Assembly (NCBI GenBank): GCA_026417075.1
Contig: JAOADY010000089.1
Coordinates: forward strand, 1 to 33,796
Origin: Caloramator sp.
GTDB taxonomy: Bacteria; Bacillota; Clostridia; Clostridiales; Caloramatoraceae
Reading direction: 5' to 3'
DNA length: 33,796 nucleotides
Each line of letters begins with the position of its first letter. Within the stretch, counting starts at the first letter, position 1. Made by a program: the position numbers and the translations under genes. This document shows positions 26,262-33,796 of the stretch, in pieces. Below the pieces are notes generated by a model, which searched no databases, was not told where the DNA came from, and saw only the letters and a program-made list of their open reading frames with translations.

Positions 26262-26262
26262 T

Positions 26263-26290
26263 AATATACTATAATATACACTGATGTCAA
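26263..26290 (-). promoter_or_regulatory. Promoter of the his operon
   Basis: TTGACA (26290-26285), a 16-bp spacer and TATATT (26268-26263) on the minus strand. The -35 box follows directly on the T-tract of the glnN terminator. The leader to hisZ is only about 45 bases, too short for a T-box or peptide attenuator. Confidence 0.75.
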
Positions 26291-26315
26291 TAAAAAAAAG
26301 AGCTTAAAAGCTCTT
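26291..26315 (-). terminator. Terminator of glnN
   Basis: AAGAGCT-TTTA-AGCTCTT on the minus strand (26315-26298), followed by about eight T. It lies about 55 bases after the glnN stop codon and just before the his promoter. Confidence 0.85.
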
Positions 26316-26369
26316 AATTACAAAAATTTATTATTAATAAATTTACCTCCATAGAAATAAAATACAAAA

Positions 26370-28499
26370 TTATATATTAAATAAAAGTTCTCCATAGGTT
26401 GGAATTGGCCACAGCTTTTCATCAACTATTGTTTCAAGCTTATCAGCATCTTCTCTTAAAGATTGCATCGCTGTAAATACTTTATCCTTATAAAAGCATG
26501 CTTTTTCATAAATGTTTTCTTCGATTTCTGATGCTTGTAAATTCGTATTTTCAAGCACATCAATATTATTTTTGAAAGAAGCTAAAACCTTTGATAATTC
26601 GCATAAAAGTTCTTCTTGAACACTAATATCAACTACAATGCCTGTATTTTTTATCTCATTAATTGTTTTTGCTATATCTCCTATAAATCTAATAGTTGCA
26701 GGAAGTATCTGCCTTTTTGCTATATCAAGCATAGTTAAAGCTTCAATATTTATCTGTTTTATATAGGATTCAAGCAATATTTCATATCTTGAATATAGTT
26801 CATCTCTGCTCAATACATTATGTTTTTCAAAAAGTTCAATGGCCTTATCTGTTATAAGGGCTTTTGAAGCCTCTACTGTCGATTTAATATTAGCAAGTCC
26901 TCTTCTTTCTGCTTCTAAAATCCAATCATTAGAATATCCGTCTCCATTGAATATAATTCTATTATGATTGTTAACTATATCCTTTAAAATGTTTTCAACT
27001 TCAACGTTAAAATCCTCCGCTTTTTCAAGTCTATCTGCTATTTCTTTTAGACTTTCTGCAACAATTGTGTTTAATACTGTATTGGCATCTGCAATAGATG
27101 CTGATGATGGAACCATTCTGAATTCAAACTTGTTTCCTGTAAAGGCAAAGGGCGATGTTCTATTTCTATCTGTTATGTCCTTATGAAGTTTTGGAAGAGT
27201 AGTAACTCCTATTTTAAGTTCTTCCTTTTGCTTTACAGCCTTTGCTTCTACTCCATTTCCAAGTTGCTTCAAAATTTCTGTAAGCTGTTCTCCAAGAAAA
27301 ATTGAAAGTATTGCCGGTGGTGCTTCATTTGCTCCAAGTCTGTGGTCATTTCCAGGATTTGCTGCGGATACTCTAAGTAAATCAGAATATTCATCTATTG
27401 ATTTAATAACCGCACATAAGAATACTAAAAACTGTGCATTTTCATGGGGTGTTTTCCCTGGAGCTAATAGATTTTGTCCATCATCTGTACTTAAAGACCA
27501 GTTATTATGCTTTCCCGAACCATTTACCCCGGCAAAGGGCTTTTCATGTAAAAGGCATATAAGATTATGCCTATTTGCAACCTTTTTTAATGTATCCATA
27601 ACTATCTGATTATGATCAGTTGCAGTATTAGCATCTGTGTATATAGTTGCTATTTCATGCTGAGCAGGAGCAACTTCATTATGCTTTGTTTTTGCTGATA
27701 CTCCAAGTTTCCAAAGTTCTATATCAAGTTCTCTCATAAAGGATGCAATTCTTTCTTTAATACTTCCATAATAATGATCCTCAAGCTCCTGACCCTTTGG
27801 TGGTTTTGAACCAAACAGAGTTCTTCCTGCAAACACCAAATCCTTCCTTTGATTGTAAAGTTCTCTGTCAATAATAAAATATTCCTGCTCCGCACCTACC
27901 GTTGGAATAACTCGTTTTGCTGTTGTGTTCCCAAAAAGCCTTAAAACTCTTAATGCCTGTTTTGATAATGCTTCCATTGAGCGAAGCAGAGGTGTTTTTT
28001 TATCAAGGGCTTCGCCTGTATAGGAACAAAATGCGGTCGGTATATAAAGAGTTACCCCTCCCTCATCTTCTTTTAAAAAGGCTGGTGAAGTACAATCCCA
28101 CACTGTATAGCCTCTTGCTTCAAAAGTTGCCCTAAGTCCTCCAGATGGGAAAGATGAGGCATCGGATTCTCCTTTTATAAGTTCTTTCCCTGAAAATTCA
28201 GTTATAGCTTTTCCATCTGATGTTGGAGATATAAAGGAGTCATGCTTTTCTGCCGTAACCCCATTTAACGGTTGAAACCAATGGGTATAATGAGTAGCCC
28301 CTTTTTCAATCGCCCAATCCTTCATAGCATTTGCAACAACCTCAGCTACATTAGCTTCAAGAGGTAATCCTAGTTCAATAGTTCTTTTTAATGCTTTATA
28401 GGTTTCCTTTGGTAGTCTTTCTCTCATAACAGAATCGTTAAATACATTAGCACCAAAAACCTCTGAAATAGTTAATTTATAACATGATTCACTTTTCAT
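26370..28499 (-). CDS. glnN: Glutamine synthetase type III
   Basis: A 709-residue GSIII, much longer than GSI (about 450), forming dodecamers and making glutamine from glutamate, ammonia and ATP. Seen: [10 protein letters not shown] (about 202), [15 protein letters not shown] (about 270), [10 protein letters not shown] (about 325), [15 protein letters not shown] (about 383) and the GSIII stretch [12 protein letters not shown] (about 460). Start: ATG at 28499, eight bases after AGGGAGG; the ATG two codons upstream (28505) is too close. It appears to be transcribed alone, between its antiterminator leader and the terminator at 26291-26315. Confidence 0.96.
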   Translation of the reverse strand: MKSESCYKLTISEVFGANVFNDSVMRERLPKETYKALKRTIELGLPLEANVAEVVANAMKDWAIEKGATHYTHWFQPLNGVTAEKHDSFISPTSDGKAITEFSGKELIKGESDASSFPSGGLRATFEARGYTVWDCTSPAFLKEDEGGVTLYIPTAFCSYTGEALDKKTPLLRSMEALSKQALRVLRLFGNTTAKRVIPTVGAEQEYFIIDRELYNQRKDLVFAGRTLFGSKPPKGQELEDHYYGSIKERIASFMRELDIELWKLGVSAKTKHNEVAPAQHEIATIYTDANTATDHNQIVMDTLKKVANRHNLICLLHEKPFAGVNGSGKHNNWSLSTDDGQNLLAPGKTPHENAQFLVFLCAVIKSIDEYSDLLRVSAANPGNDHRLGANEAPPAILSIFLGEQLTEILKQLGNGVEAKAVKQKEELKIGVTTLPKLHKDITDRNRTSPFAFTGNKFEFRMVPSSASIADANTVLNTIVAESLKEIADRLEKAEDFNVEVENILKDIVNNHNRIIFNGDGYSNDWILEAERRGLANIKSTVEASKALITDKAIELFEKHNVLSRDELYSRYEILLESYIKQINIEALTMLDIAKRQILPATIRFIGDIAKTINEIKNTGIVVDISVQEELLCELSKVLASFKNNIDVLENTNLQASEIEENIYEKACFYKDKVFTAMQSLREDADKLETIVDEKLWPIPTYGELLFNI

Positions 28500-28512
28500 A
28501 TACATATCCTCC

Positions 28513-28574
28513 CTAAAAAAAGATAAAGCGCCCTAAAAACATATACTTTATGTTCTTAGAAGCGCCGTTGCTTC
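28513..28574 (-). promoter_or_regulatory. ANTAR-type antitermination leader of glnN
   Basis: First hairpin: GAAGC-AACGGC-GCTTC (28574-28559), with a hexaloop bearing A at 1 and G at 4, the hallmark of ANTAR-protein targets. Second hairpin: AACATA/TATGTT, with AAG in its loop. A longer terminator stem, whose GCGC base (28565-28562 with 28531-28528) uses the 3' arm of the first hairpin, ends in TTTATCTTTTTTT just before the RBS. The two folds exclude each other. Binding of a NasT/EutV-like ANTAR protein would allow read-through; the protein is not in the window. Confidence 0.68.
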
Positions 28575-28682
28575 AAAATTGATTCAATTATATTATTATA
28601 GTAATAGTATATTACAAAAAAAGCAATATGTTTTTGTTAAAAAAGTGTTAATTGTTTTATTTTTTTGCTAATCTTAAATAAA

Positions 28683-29639
28683 TTATACTGTCATTTTACT
28701 GCTGTGTTTACCACATCTGTCTCCAAAACATCCAATTGTATTTCCATTTTCCTCTAATGTTACAACTTCACATCTGTTCGGACATCCATCACATTCAAAA
28801 CTTGATTGTAATACATTGCTTTGGGCAATATTAAATCCTCTGAATTTAGTAACTTCACCCTTCTTAACAGTTTCAGATGAAAGTATTGCTGCACCTATTG
28901 CTCCCATCATATTATAATGGGGAGGAATATAAACCTCAAATCCCAGCGCACTTTCAAAGGCAGCTTTCATTCCTCTGTTTGCTGCAACCCCTCCTTGGAA
29001 AAATACCTTTTGTATTATTTCCTTTCCCTTTGCAACATTATTAAGATAGTTTCTAACTAAAGCCTCACAAAGGCCTCTTATAATATCCTCCTGTTTATAA
29101 CCAAGTTGCTGTTTATGTATCATATCTGATTCGGCAAATACTGCACATCTCCCTGCAATTCTTACTGGAGAAGTTGATTTTAATGCGTAATCCCCAAATT
29201 CTTCTATTGGTATCTCAAGCCTTTCAGCTTGGCGATCGAGGAAGGAACCTGTCCCAGCAGCGCAAACAGTATTCATTGCGAAATCTAATACTATGCCCTC
29301 TCTTAAAATAATAATTTTAGAATCCTGTCCCCCTATTTCAATTATTGTAGAAACTTCTTTATCTATATTAAGCGCTGCTGTAGCATGTGCTGTTATCTCA
29401 TTTTTTACAGCATCTGCACCTATTAAAAAAGATGTTATATTTCTTCCGCTACCTGTTACACCAACAGCCGTTATTTGTTTGTCATCGTATTTTGATTTTA
29501 ATATTTTAAAACCCTCCTGTATTACCTGAATAGGTTTGCCTCTCGTTTTTAAATAAAGTTCTTCAACAACGCTGAAACTTTTATCTAAAAGAACAATATC
29601 AGTACTTACTGAGCCAACATCAACTCCTAAATAGTACAC
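28683..29639 (-). CDS. BcrAD/BadFG-type ATPase, 2-hydroxyacyl-CoA dehydratase activase-like (COG1924)
   Basis: A 318-residue ATPase of the ASKHA fold. Seen: VDVGSVSTDIVL (phosphate loop 1, about 6-17), GVTGSGR (about 63), EIGGQDSK (about 100), CAAGTGSFLDRQ (about 127) and GRCAVFAESD (about 167). The Cys in the last two motifs match those that hold the inter-subunit 4Fe-4S cluster of HgdC-type activases. A C-terminal extension adds C-x2-C-x3-C plus two more Cys, perhaps a second metal site. Start: GTG at 29639, five bases after GAGGAGGAG; a TTG upstream has no RBS. It overlaps the preceding gene by 20 bases. It probably transfers electrons, with ATP, to the two proteins encoded upstream. Confidence 0.9.
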   Translation of the reverse strand: MYYLGVDVGSVSTDIVLLDKSFSVVEELYLKTRGKPIQVIQEGFKILKSKYDDKQITAVGVTGSGRNITSFLIGADAVKNEITAHATAALNIDKEVSTIIEIGGQDSKIIILREGIVLDFAMNTVCAAGTGSFLDRQAERLEIPIEEFGDYALKSTSPVRIAGRCAVFAESDMIHKQQLGYKQEDIIRGLCEALVRNYLNNVAKGKEIIQKVFFQGGVAANRGMKAAFESALGFEVYIPPHYNMMGAIGAAILSSETVKKGEVTKFRGFNIAQSNVLQSSFECDGCPNRCEVVTLEENGNTIGCFGDRCGKHSSKMTV

Positions 29640-30717
29640 TTTTTCTCCTCCTCTCAAGCAAATCGATAAAAGCTTCTATTCTTGTTAAATATCCCGCTTC
29701 TCCAGTCATTTCATCTACTATTAAAGACATAATGGGCATATTTAAATCCTTTGAAACGGTTGGAAGTATTGCCTTTGATACAATCTCAGGCATACATCCC
29801 ATAGGAAATATTTGAATTGCTCCGTCAAAGCCTTCATTTTTTGCAATAACTGCCTCTCCTATGCATTCCCTTGCATGACCTCCAATGCATAACGGAAGGT
29901 ATTCTTTTGATGCTTTTTTTATATCCAATGAATTTATTCTTAATGGGGACAATGCTGTGTTTTTAACCCACCAACTTGGGCTTAAGGTCCTTTTTGTTGA
30001 AACCCCATAATCCATAAGTTTATCTTCAATATAAAAATTAGAAAATGGTTCTATTATAGTATAAATTTCCCCTATAATTGCAATCTTAAGAGGCTTTTTT
30101 TGTTTATCTATTTCAACAGAATTTATTTTCCTTTTATATTCAGTCAAAATATTTATCATTTCATCTGCACTTTTTGAATTTATTGCATCTCTTTTGCATT
30201 TATTGAGAAACCTCTTAGCCTCTCCTGTATTTTTTTCATATCCAGCAATATAATGAGCATCAGCTTCAATATCATCAATCATATTAATAATCTTTAGAGC
30301 TTTGTATAGAGCTTTAATCTTTTCTTTCTTAGATTTACTGCTGCTATGTGATATCTTTCCTATCCTGCTAAACATTTCCTTTATCCCTATATCAGAAGGA
30401 ACATCCATTACTATAAAATCAACCTTTTTATTTAGTTTTTTGAGAATATTCATTTGTAATTCGCAATATTCTCCAAACCTGCAGGGGCCACAGCTTCCTG
30501 TAATAATTATAGTATCTGCACCCTCTTCTATACTTTTAATGTAATTGCCTATCATAATTTTAAATGGGAGACATATCTCTTCTGGCGAATATAATGTTCC
30601 TATTTCAAGTGCCTCCTTATTATTAGGTGGAGGTACCACACATTCAATCCCAAGTTCATTAAAAAGCGCTTTCGCTGCAAAACATACATTACCAAGATGC
30701 GGAAATGTTATCTTCAA
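29620..30717 (-). CDS. 2-hydroxyacyl-CoA dehydratase-like protein (COG3581)
   Basis: A 365-residue Cys-rich protein of the COG3581 type, often the middle part of long activase fusions. Cys-bearing motifs: HLGNVCFAAK (about 12), EEICLPFK (about 49), GSCGPCRFGEYCE (about 74-84), GGHARECIGE and FPMGCMPEIV (about 280-315). The end, EMTGEAGYLTRIEAF, closely matches that of the next gene. Start: TTG at 30717, seven bases after GGAGG; no ATG fits both RBS and homology. It overlaps the COG3580 gene by 29 bases and the ATPase gene by 20, so the three are co-translated. It likely binds an iron-sulfur cluster; the substrate is unknown. Confidence 0.86.
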   Translation of the reverse strand: MKITFPHLGNVCFAAKALFNELGIECVVPPPNNKEALEIGTLYSPEEICLPFKIMIGNYIKSIEEGADTIIITGSCGPCRFGEYCELQMNILKKLNKKVDFIVMDVPSDIGIKEMFSRIGKISHSSSKSKKEKIKALYKALKIINMIDDIEADAHYIAGYEKNTGEAKRFLNKCKRDAINSKSADEMINILTEYKRKINSVEIDKQKKPLKIAIIGEIYTIIEPFSNFYIEDKLMDYGVSTKRTLSPSWWVKNTALSPLRINSLDIKKASKEYLPLCIGGHARECIGEAVIAKNEGFDGAIQIFPMGCMPEIVSKAILPTVSKDLNMPIMSLIVDEMTGEAGYLTRIEAFIDLLERRRKSVLFRS

Positions 30718-31609
30718 TAGCTTTCCTCCTCTCAAGCATATCTGCAAATGCTTCAATTCTCGTATCAAACCCTGCCTCTCCAGTATGTTCATCTATTTTT
30801 AATATCAAAAAAGGAAAACTTCCTATTCTATCTTTAATAAGTTCAATTACAACTGAATCAATACCGCAGGCAAAGGAAGATATATAAACGATTCCATCAA
30901 CGAGCTTATTCTCTGCTAAATAACTAGTAAAACCATAGGTATATCTTGCAAAGGTCCAAAAAGGTTTTTTATAAAGCTTTAAAACCTGCCTGTTTATGTA
31001 TTCCTCATTTAATTTTTCTTCAGTCATAACTCCAACATTCAACCTGTTCAACTTTTTTACTACATTCATATTTAAAAAATCATCATAAATATTATAAGGA
31101 TGCCCTGCAAGGGCAACATTGATTTTATAATTTTTATCTTTAATTCCTTTTTTGCTTTCTATTTGTTTTTTTAAAGAAATAGAAAATGCATTTTCAATTT
31201 TTATTTTATCATTTGTTATTTTTTCTCCTATACTAAAAGCCCAATTTTTTAATCCATCCTTTGAATCTGCGTATAAAGTATCTTGAATCATGGGCGGCAA
31301 ATCCGGTATACTATTTTTTATCATTTCAGGGAGGCCGCAAAATTTAGGGCAGATGAATTCATTTTTATGAAGTCTCATTATTCTCGGTATGAAAATCATG
31401 TCGCTCTTTTTTCTTAAGGAATAAACATGCCCATGAAAGACTTTAATAGGAAGACACGCCTCGTCTACACAATATTTAACCCCATCATCCAAAATTCTTT
31501 TATTAGTCTCCCCTGAAGAAATTATTTCACATCCTAATTCATAGAAAAAATTATTTATAAAACTTTGATATTTATAATATAAAAGACTTGCTAGTATTCC
31601 GATTTTCAT
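30689..31609 (-). CDS. 2-hydroxyacyl-CoA dehydratase-like protein (COG3580)
   Basis: A 306-residue protein of the COG3580 type. The start MKIGILASLLYYKYQ is typical of the family. Motifs: VDEACLPIKVFHGHV (about 48-62), IFIPRI, FICPKFCGLPEM (about 90-101), SSFACGIDSVV (about 250) and DEHTGEAGFDTRIEAF at the end. Four to five Cys are placed to bind a cluster together with the COG3581 partner. The ATG at 31609 follows AAGGTG by about six bases. It is the first gene of the three-gene module; upstream lies a 171-bp divergent spacer shared with cwlJ. Confidence 0.86.
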   Translation of the reverse strand: MKIGILASLLYYKYQSFINNFFYELGCEIISSGETNKRILDDGVKYCVDEACLPIKVFHGHVYSLRKKSDMIFIPRIMRLHKNEFICPKFCGLPEMIKNSIPDLPPMIQDTLYADSKDGLKNWAFSIGEKITNDKIKIENAFSISLKKQIESKKGIKDKNYKINVALAGHPYNIYDDFLNMNVVKKLNRLNVGVMTEEKLNEEYINRQVLKLYKKPFWTFARYTYGFTSYLAENKLVDGIVYISSFACGIDSVVIELIKDRIGSFPFLILKIDEHTGEAGFDTRIEAFADMLERRKAIEDNISASW

Positions 31610-31780
31610 GATATCACCTTACTTTTATTAACATTAATGTATTCTTTCCAGTTAATAATCATATTATTCATATATGGTAATTAAGTCTTATATAATATAT
31701 TGATAACACTTCTATTTTTTGTAACATATCTTTTATATTATGTATATATTAATATTAATCGATAACTTAGAGGTGAAATC

Positions 31781-32224
31781 ATGTCCTTATCAGCAAGAGA
31801 ACTTTTAGCAAGATTAATTAAATGCGAAGCTGAAGGGGAAGGAGAAAACGGAATGAAAGCCGTTGCCACAGTTGTTATGAATAGAGTCCATGTAACAGGA
31901 GGAGAATATTTAAGAACTGGTCAGGGTGATTTAAGAAAAGTTATACTTCAACCCTATCAATTTACCTGTGCTCTAACAGAAGTATATGGTCAACCTAATC
32001 CTCAAAACATTTATAATATGAATCCTGATCAAATACACTACGATATAGCTGATTGGGCTTTATCAGGGAATAAACTTTCAGGAACAGAATTAGCATTATG
32101 GTACTATAACCCATTTAGCCCAACTTGTGCTTCATATTTTCCAAAAAACAAATCCGGTGTTTTTACCACTAGAATAGCTCAGCATTGTTTTTACAACCCA
32201 ACATCATTATATTGGAAAACATGA
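31781..32224 (+). CDS. cwlJ: Cell wall hydrolase of the SleB/CwlJ family
   Basis: A 147-residue Hydrolase_2-domain protein, essentially only the catalytic domain, as in CwlJ; SleB is longer, with a signal peptide and PGB domain. Seen: the catalytic Glu region CEAEGEGENGMKAVATVVMNRV (given here by its ends; Glu near 16-18), LQPYQFTC (about 65) and ALWYYNPF (about 105). There is no signal peptide. Known: CwlJ degrades the spore cortex in germination and depends on GerQ. The ATG at 31781 follows AGAGGTG; the 171-bp spacer upstream has AT-rich DNA in which I could not pick a convincing sporulation-sigma promoter. gerQ follows by 15 bases. Confidence 0.85.
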   Translation: MSLSARELLARLIKCEAEGEGENGMKAVATVVMNRVHVTGGEYLRTGQGDLRKVILQPYQFTCALTEVYGQPNPQNIYNMNPDQIHYDIADWALSGNKLSGTELALWYYNPFSPTCASYFPKNKSGVFTTRIAQHCFYNPTSLYWKT

Positions 32225-32239
32225 TATAGGAGGTATTAT

Positions 32240-32728
32240 ATGTCAAAGAATAACTTTGAAAACAACATTTATGAACAACCAGACTACAATTATGGTTACT
32301 TTTGTCCACCAATTTTCAGGTACCCCTGCGATGAAGATTGTGATAAAGCTTCCTACGATGACAGACAGACACAATCTGGAATGCTCGATACTTCTCAAGC
32401 TGACACATCTTTTCAATCTACAACTGAACCAATACTTACCGATATTGGATATACTCAGGCCTTTTTAAAAACACAAATAGGAAAGAGAGTTAGAATTACT
32501 TTTCTTATTGGAACAACTAATCTGACAGATAGGGTAGGAATACTTGAAAAAGTGGGTGTAAGCTACATTGTTTTAAAAGTACCGGAGTCTAATATAAGAA
32601 CTATGTGTGATTTGTACGCTATAAAATTCGTAGATATATTTGAACAACAAAATATTATACCTTCTCAGAATATGATGGGAATGCCTTACATGGGACCTAG
32701 ACTTGACTTTGAGCCTTCAGAAGATTAA
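32240..32728 (+). CDS. gerQ: GerQ-like spore coat protein
   Basis: A 162-residue protein. The first 60 residues are low-complexity and rich in Tyr, Asp, Gln, Thr and Ser, with three Cys (CPPIFRYPCDEDC). The C-terminal domain (about 78-140) has the GerQ pattern: YTQAFLKTQIGKRVRITF, then GILEKVGVSYIVLK and a closing DLYAIKFVDIF. Known: GerQ is needed to place CwlJ in the spore coat, and the two genes are often adjacent. Start and RBS (AGGAGG, seven bases) are clear. It ends in the terminator at 32727-32757. Confidence 0.8.
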   Translation: MSKNNFENNIYEQPDYNYGYFCPPIFRYPCDEDCDKASYDDRQTQSGMLDTSQADTSFQSTTEPILTDIGYTQAFLKTQIGKRVRITFLIGTTNLTDRVGILEKVGVSYIVLKVPESNIRTMCDLYAIKFVDIFEQQNIIPSQNMMGMPYMGPRLDFEPSED

Positions 32729-32757
32729 TAGGTGGCTTTGCCGCCTATTTTATTTTT
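32727..32757 (+). terminator. Terminator after gerQ
   Basis: 32727-32736 and 32740-32749 form a 10-bp stem (one T-G wobble) with a TTT loop, followed by a T-rich tract (TTATTTTTT). It overlaps the gerQ stop codon. Confidence 0.85.
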
Positions 32758-32806
32758 TATGGATTTATTTTTATATTTAGCTTAAAATAACATTGGAGGT
32801 GTTATT

Positions 32807-33625
32807 ATGAGTGAAGCTGTTATGAGCAGTTTTATACATAATGGAAATATATATAGTGTTTCAGAATTTGATAATGTTTATTTAGAAAAATATCCATCAA
32901 TTTATGAAGTAATCAGAATTATAGACAAAGTTCCGATATTTTTAGAAGAACATTATGAAAGATTAAAGCGTTCTGCTGAAATTATAAATTATAAACTCAA
33001 CTTATCGATTGAAAGTATTAAAGAAAATATAAACAAGATGATAGAACTTAATAATGTAGATAATTACAACATAAAAATCGTTTTAAACGATTTTAATTTA
33101 AACTTAAACGAATATTACTATTTTATTAAAAGTATCTATCCTGAACCAAATATGTACGAAAAAGGAGTTAATACCTGCCTTTTTTATGCTGTTAGAGAAA
33201 ATCCTAATGCCAAGATAATAAATACAAAATTAAGAAATGAAATAAATAATATTTTAAATGAAAAAAAATATTATGAAGCTATTCTCGTTAACAATGATGA
33301 GATTACAGAAGGCAGCCGTTCGAATATATTTTTTATTAAGAATGATTGCCTTTATACTGCTCCATTATCAAAAGTTCTTCCTGGTATAACAAGGCAAAAG
33401 ATATTATATCTTTGCAGTAAAAATAAAATTAATGTTCTTGAAAGTCCTATATATGTTAATGAAATAGAAAATTTTGATGCAGCTTTTATAAGCGGCACCT
33501 CTCCAAAGGTTCTTCCTATTTCTAAAATAGATAATATTAGCTTTAATACAAAAAATAAACTTCTTTTAAAAATAATGTATCTATACGATGAAGAAATAAA
33601 ACTTTACATATCAAAAGAAAAATAG
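32807..33625 (+). CDS. Class IV aminotransferase (PabC/DAAT/IlvE-like)
   Basis: A 272-residue PLP enzyme of fold type IV. Seen: SIYEVIRIIDKVPIFLEEHYERL (given by its ends, about 31-53), the PLP Lys probably in NTKLRNE (about 144), NDEITEGSRSNIFF (about 162-175), and KVLPGITRQKIL (about 188-199). The family includes aminodeoxychorismate lyase, D-amino-acid aminotransferase and branched-chain aminotransferases; sequence alone does not decide. There are no folate or branched-chain genes beside it. The ATG at 32807 follows GGAGG by about eight bases. It is flanked by terminators on both sides, so it is probably its own unit. Confidence 0.88.
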   Translation: MSEAVMSSFIHNGNIYSVSEFDNVYLEKYPSIYEVIRIIDKVPIFLEEHYERLKRSAEIINYKLNLSIESIKENINKMIELNNVDNYNIKIVLNDFNLNLNEYYYFIKSIYPEPNMYEKGVNTCLFYAVRENPNAKIINTKLRNEINNILNEKKYYEAILVNNDEITEGSRSNIFFIKNDCLYTAPLSKVLPGITRQKILYLCSKNKINVLESPIYVNEIENFDAAFISGTSPKVLPISKIDNISFNTKNKLLLKIMYLYDEEIKLYISKEK

Positions 33626-33644
33626 GCACAAAGTGCCTATTTTT
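33618..33644 (+). terminator. Terminator after the aminotransferase gene
   Basis: A 12-bp perfect stem (33618-33629 with 33633-33644), loop AAA, ends in five T. The gene's stop codon lies in the 5' arm. Confidence 0.85.
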
Positions 33645-33655
33645 CAGATTGTTGG

Positions 33656-33688
33656 TAAACCCCTTGGTTTCAAAAATCAAGGGGTTTA
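33656..33688. terminator. Second hairpin, probable terminator
   Basis: 33656-33670 and 33674-33688 form a 15-bp stem with one wobble and loop CAA, followed by TTTAT on the plus strand. It backs up the terminator at 33618-33644 or serves an opposing transcript. Confidence 0.6.
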
Positions 33689-33758
33689 TTTATGCGATAG
33701 CATATAAATTTTCAAAATAAATTTCTAATTTTAATATAAATATTTTATTAATATTCCT

Positions 33759-33783
33759 AAAAAATAAAAGGGATAGTACCCTT
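33759..33783 (-). terminator. Minus-strand terminator at the right edge
   Basis: AAGGG-N6-CCCTT (33783-33768), followed on the minus strand by TTATTTTTT. It implies a leftward gene ending just beyond the window. From 33689 to the edge I see no gene. Confidence 0.6.
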
Positions 33784-33796
33784 GCAATCTTTTTCA

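Noticed and set aside
26212-26262. T-box or leader-peptide attenuator for the his operon
   Set aside because: The leader is only about 45 bases and has no T-box core, His-codon run or terminator.
28506-28682. Glutamine riboswitch (glnA motif) upstream of glnN
   Set aside because: The hairpin with an A1/G4 hexaloop followed by a competing terminator fits an ANTAR target better, and I could not find the glnA aptamer core.
1-33796. CRISPR arrays, tRNA or rRNA genes, prophage genes
   Set aside because: No regularly spaced repeats, no tRNA-like cloverleaf with CCA end, no rRNA stretches and no phage structural genes were seen.

Overview
This window looks like the chromosome of a low-GC, spore-forming member of the Clostridia (Clostridium/Caloramator-like). 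The clues are the very AT-rich sequence, strong AGGAGG ribosome-binding sites, clostridial gene orders for the pyr and his operons, a type III glutamine synthetase, and a CwlJ/GerQ-type spore germination pair. The species assignment is inference. Nearly all genes from the left edge to about 31.6 kb lie on the minus strand; the exceptions are one small DUF378 gene and the last three genes.

Reading left to right: (1) 1-128, the left end of an IS200-like insertion sequence leaving the window, with its transposase start codon at positions 4-2. (2) 136-5582, peptide use: three tandem M42 aminopeptidases, then (upstream, as a separate unit) an M19 dipeptidase and a DUF819 membrane protein. (3) 5583-5890, an AT-rich spacer with operator-like repeats. 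(4) 5891-11468, a tight five-gene operon with a MocR/GabR-type regulator first, then an alpha/beta hydrolase, a membrane-anchored Mur ligase, a D-Ala-D-Ala ligase-like enzyme and an XRE-cupin regulator. (5) 11564-17383, pyrBICFKDE with a structured leader (promoter, short leader ORF, intrinsic terminator, PyrR-type binding loop overlapping the pyrB Shine-Dalgarno). (6) 17373-18463, three small genes: an anchored hypothetical protein, a DUF378 protein and a Cys-rich protein, the last two convergent on a 26-bp perfect inverted repeat. (7) 18578-26290, a complete hisZGDCBHAF(IE) operon with a consensus-like promoter and a palindrome at the start point. (8) 26291-28574, glutamine synthetase III behind an ANTAR-type antitermination leader. 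(9) 28683-31609, a three-gene ATPase plus iron-sulfur protein module related to 2-hydroxyacyl-CoA dehydratase activases (COG3580-COG3581-COG1924), of unknown role. (10) 31781-33625 on the plus strand, cwlJ-like, gerQ-like and a class IV aminotransferase, followed by terminators.

The genes are mainly core biosynthesis (UMP, histidine, glutamine) and peptide or cell-wall metabolism. The most interesting parts are the regulatory RNAs: a two-layer pyr leader, the ANTAR leader of glnN, and the sequestered ribosome-binding site of the IS200 transposase. Two gene cassettes also stand out: the MocR-hydrolase-Mur ligase-Ddl operon, which looks like a self-regulated peptidoglycan-precursor module, and the dehydratase-activase-like module, which looks like an ATP-driven low-potential electron-transfer device without an assigned substrate. 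All coordinates come from reading the sequence; no database search was possible.
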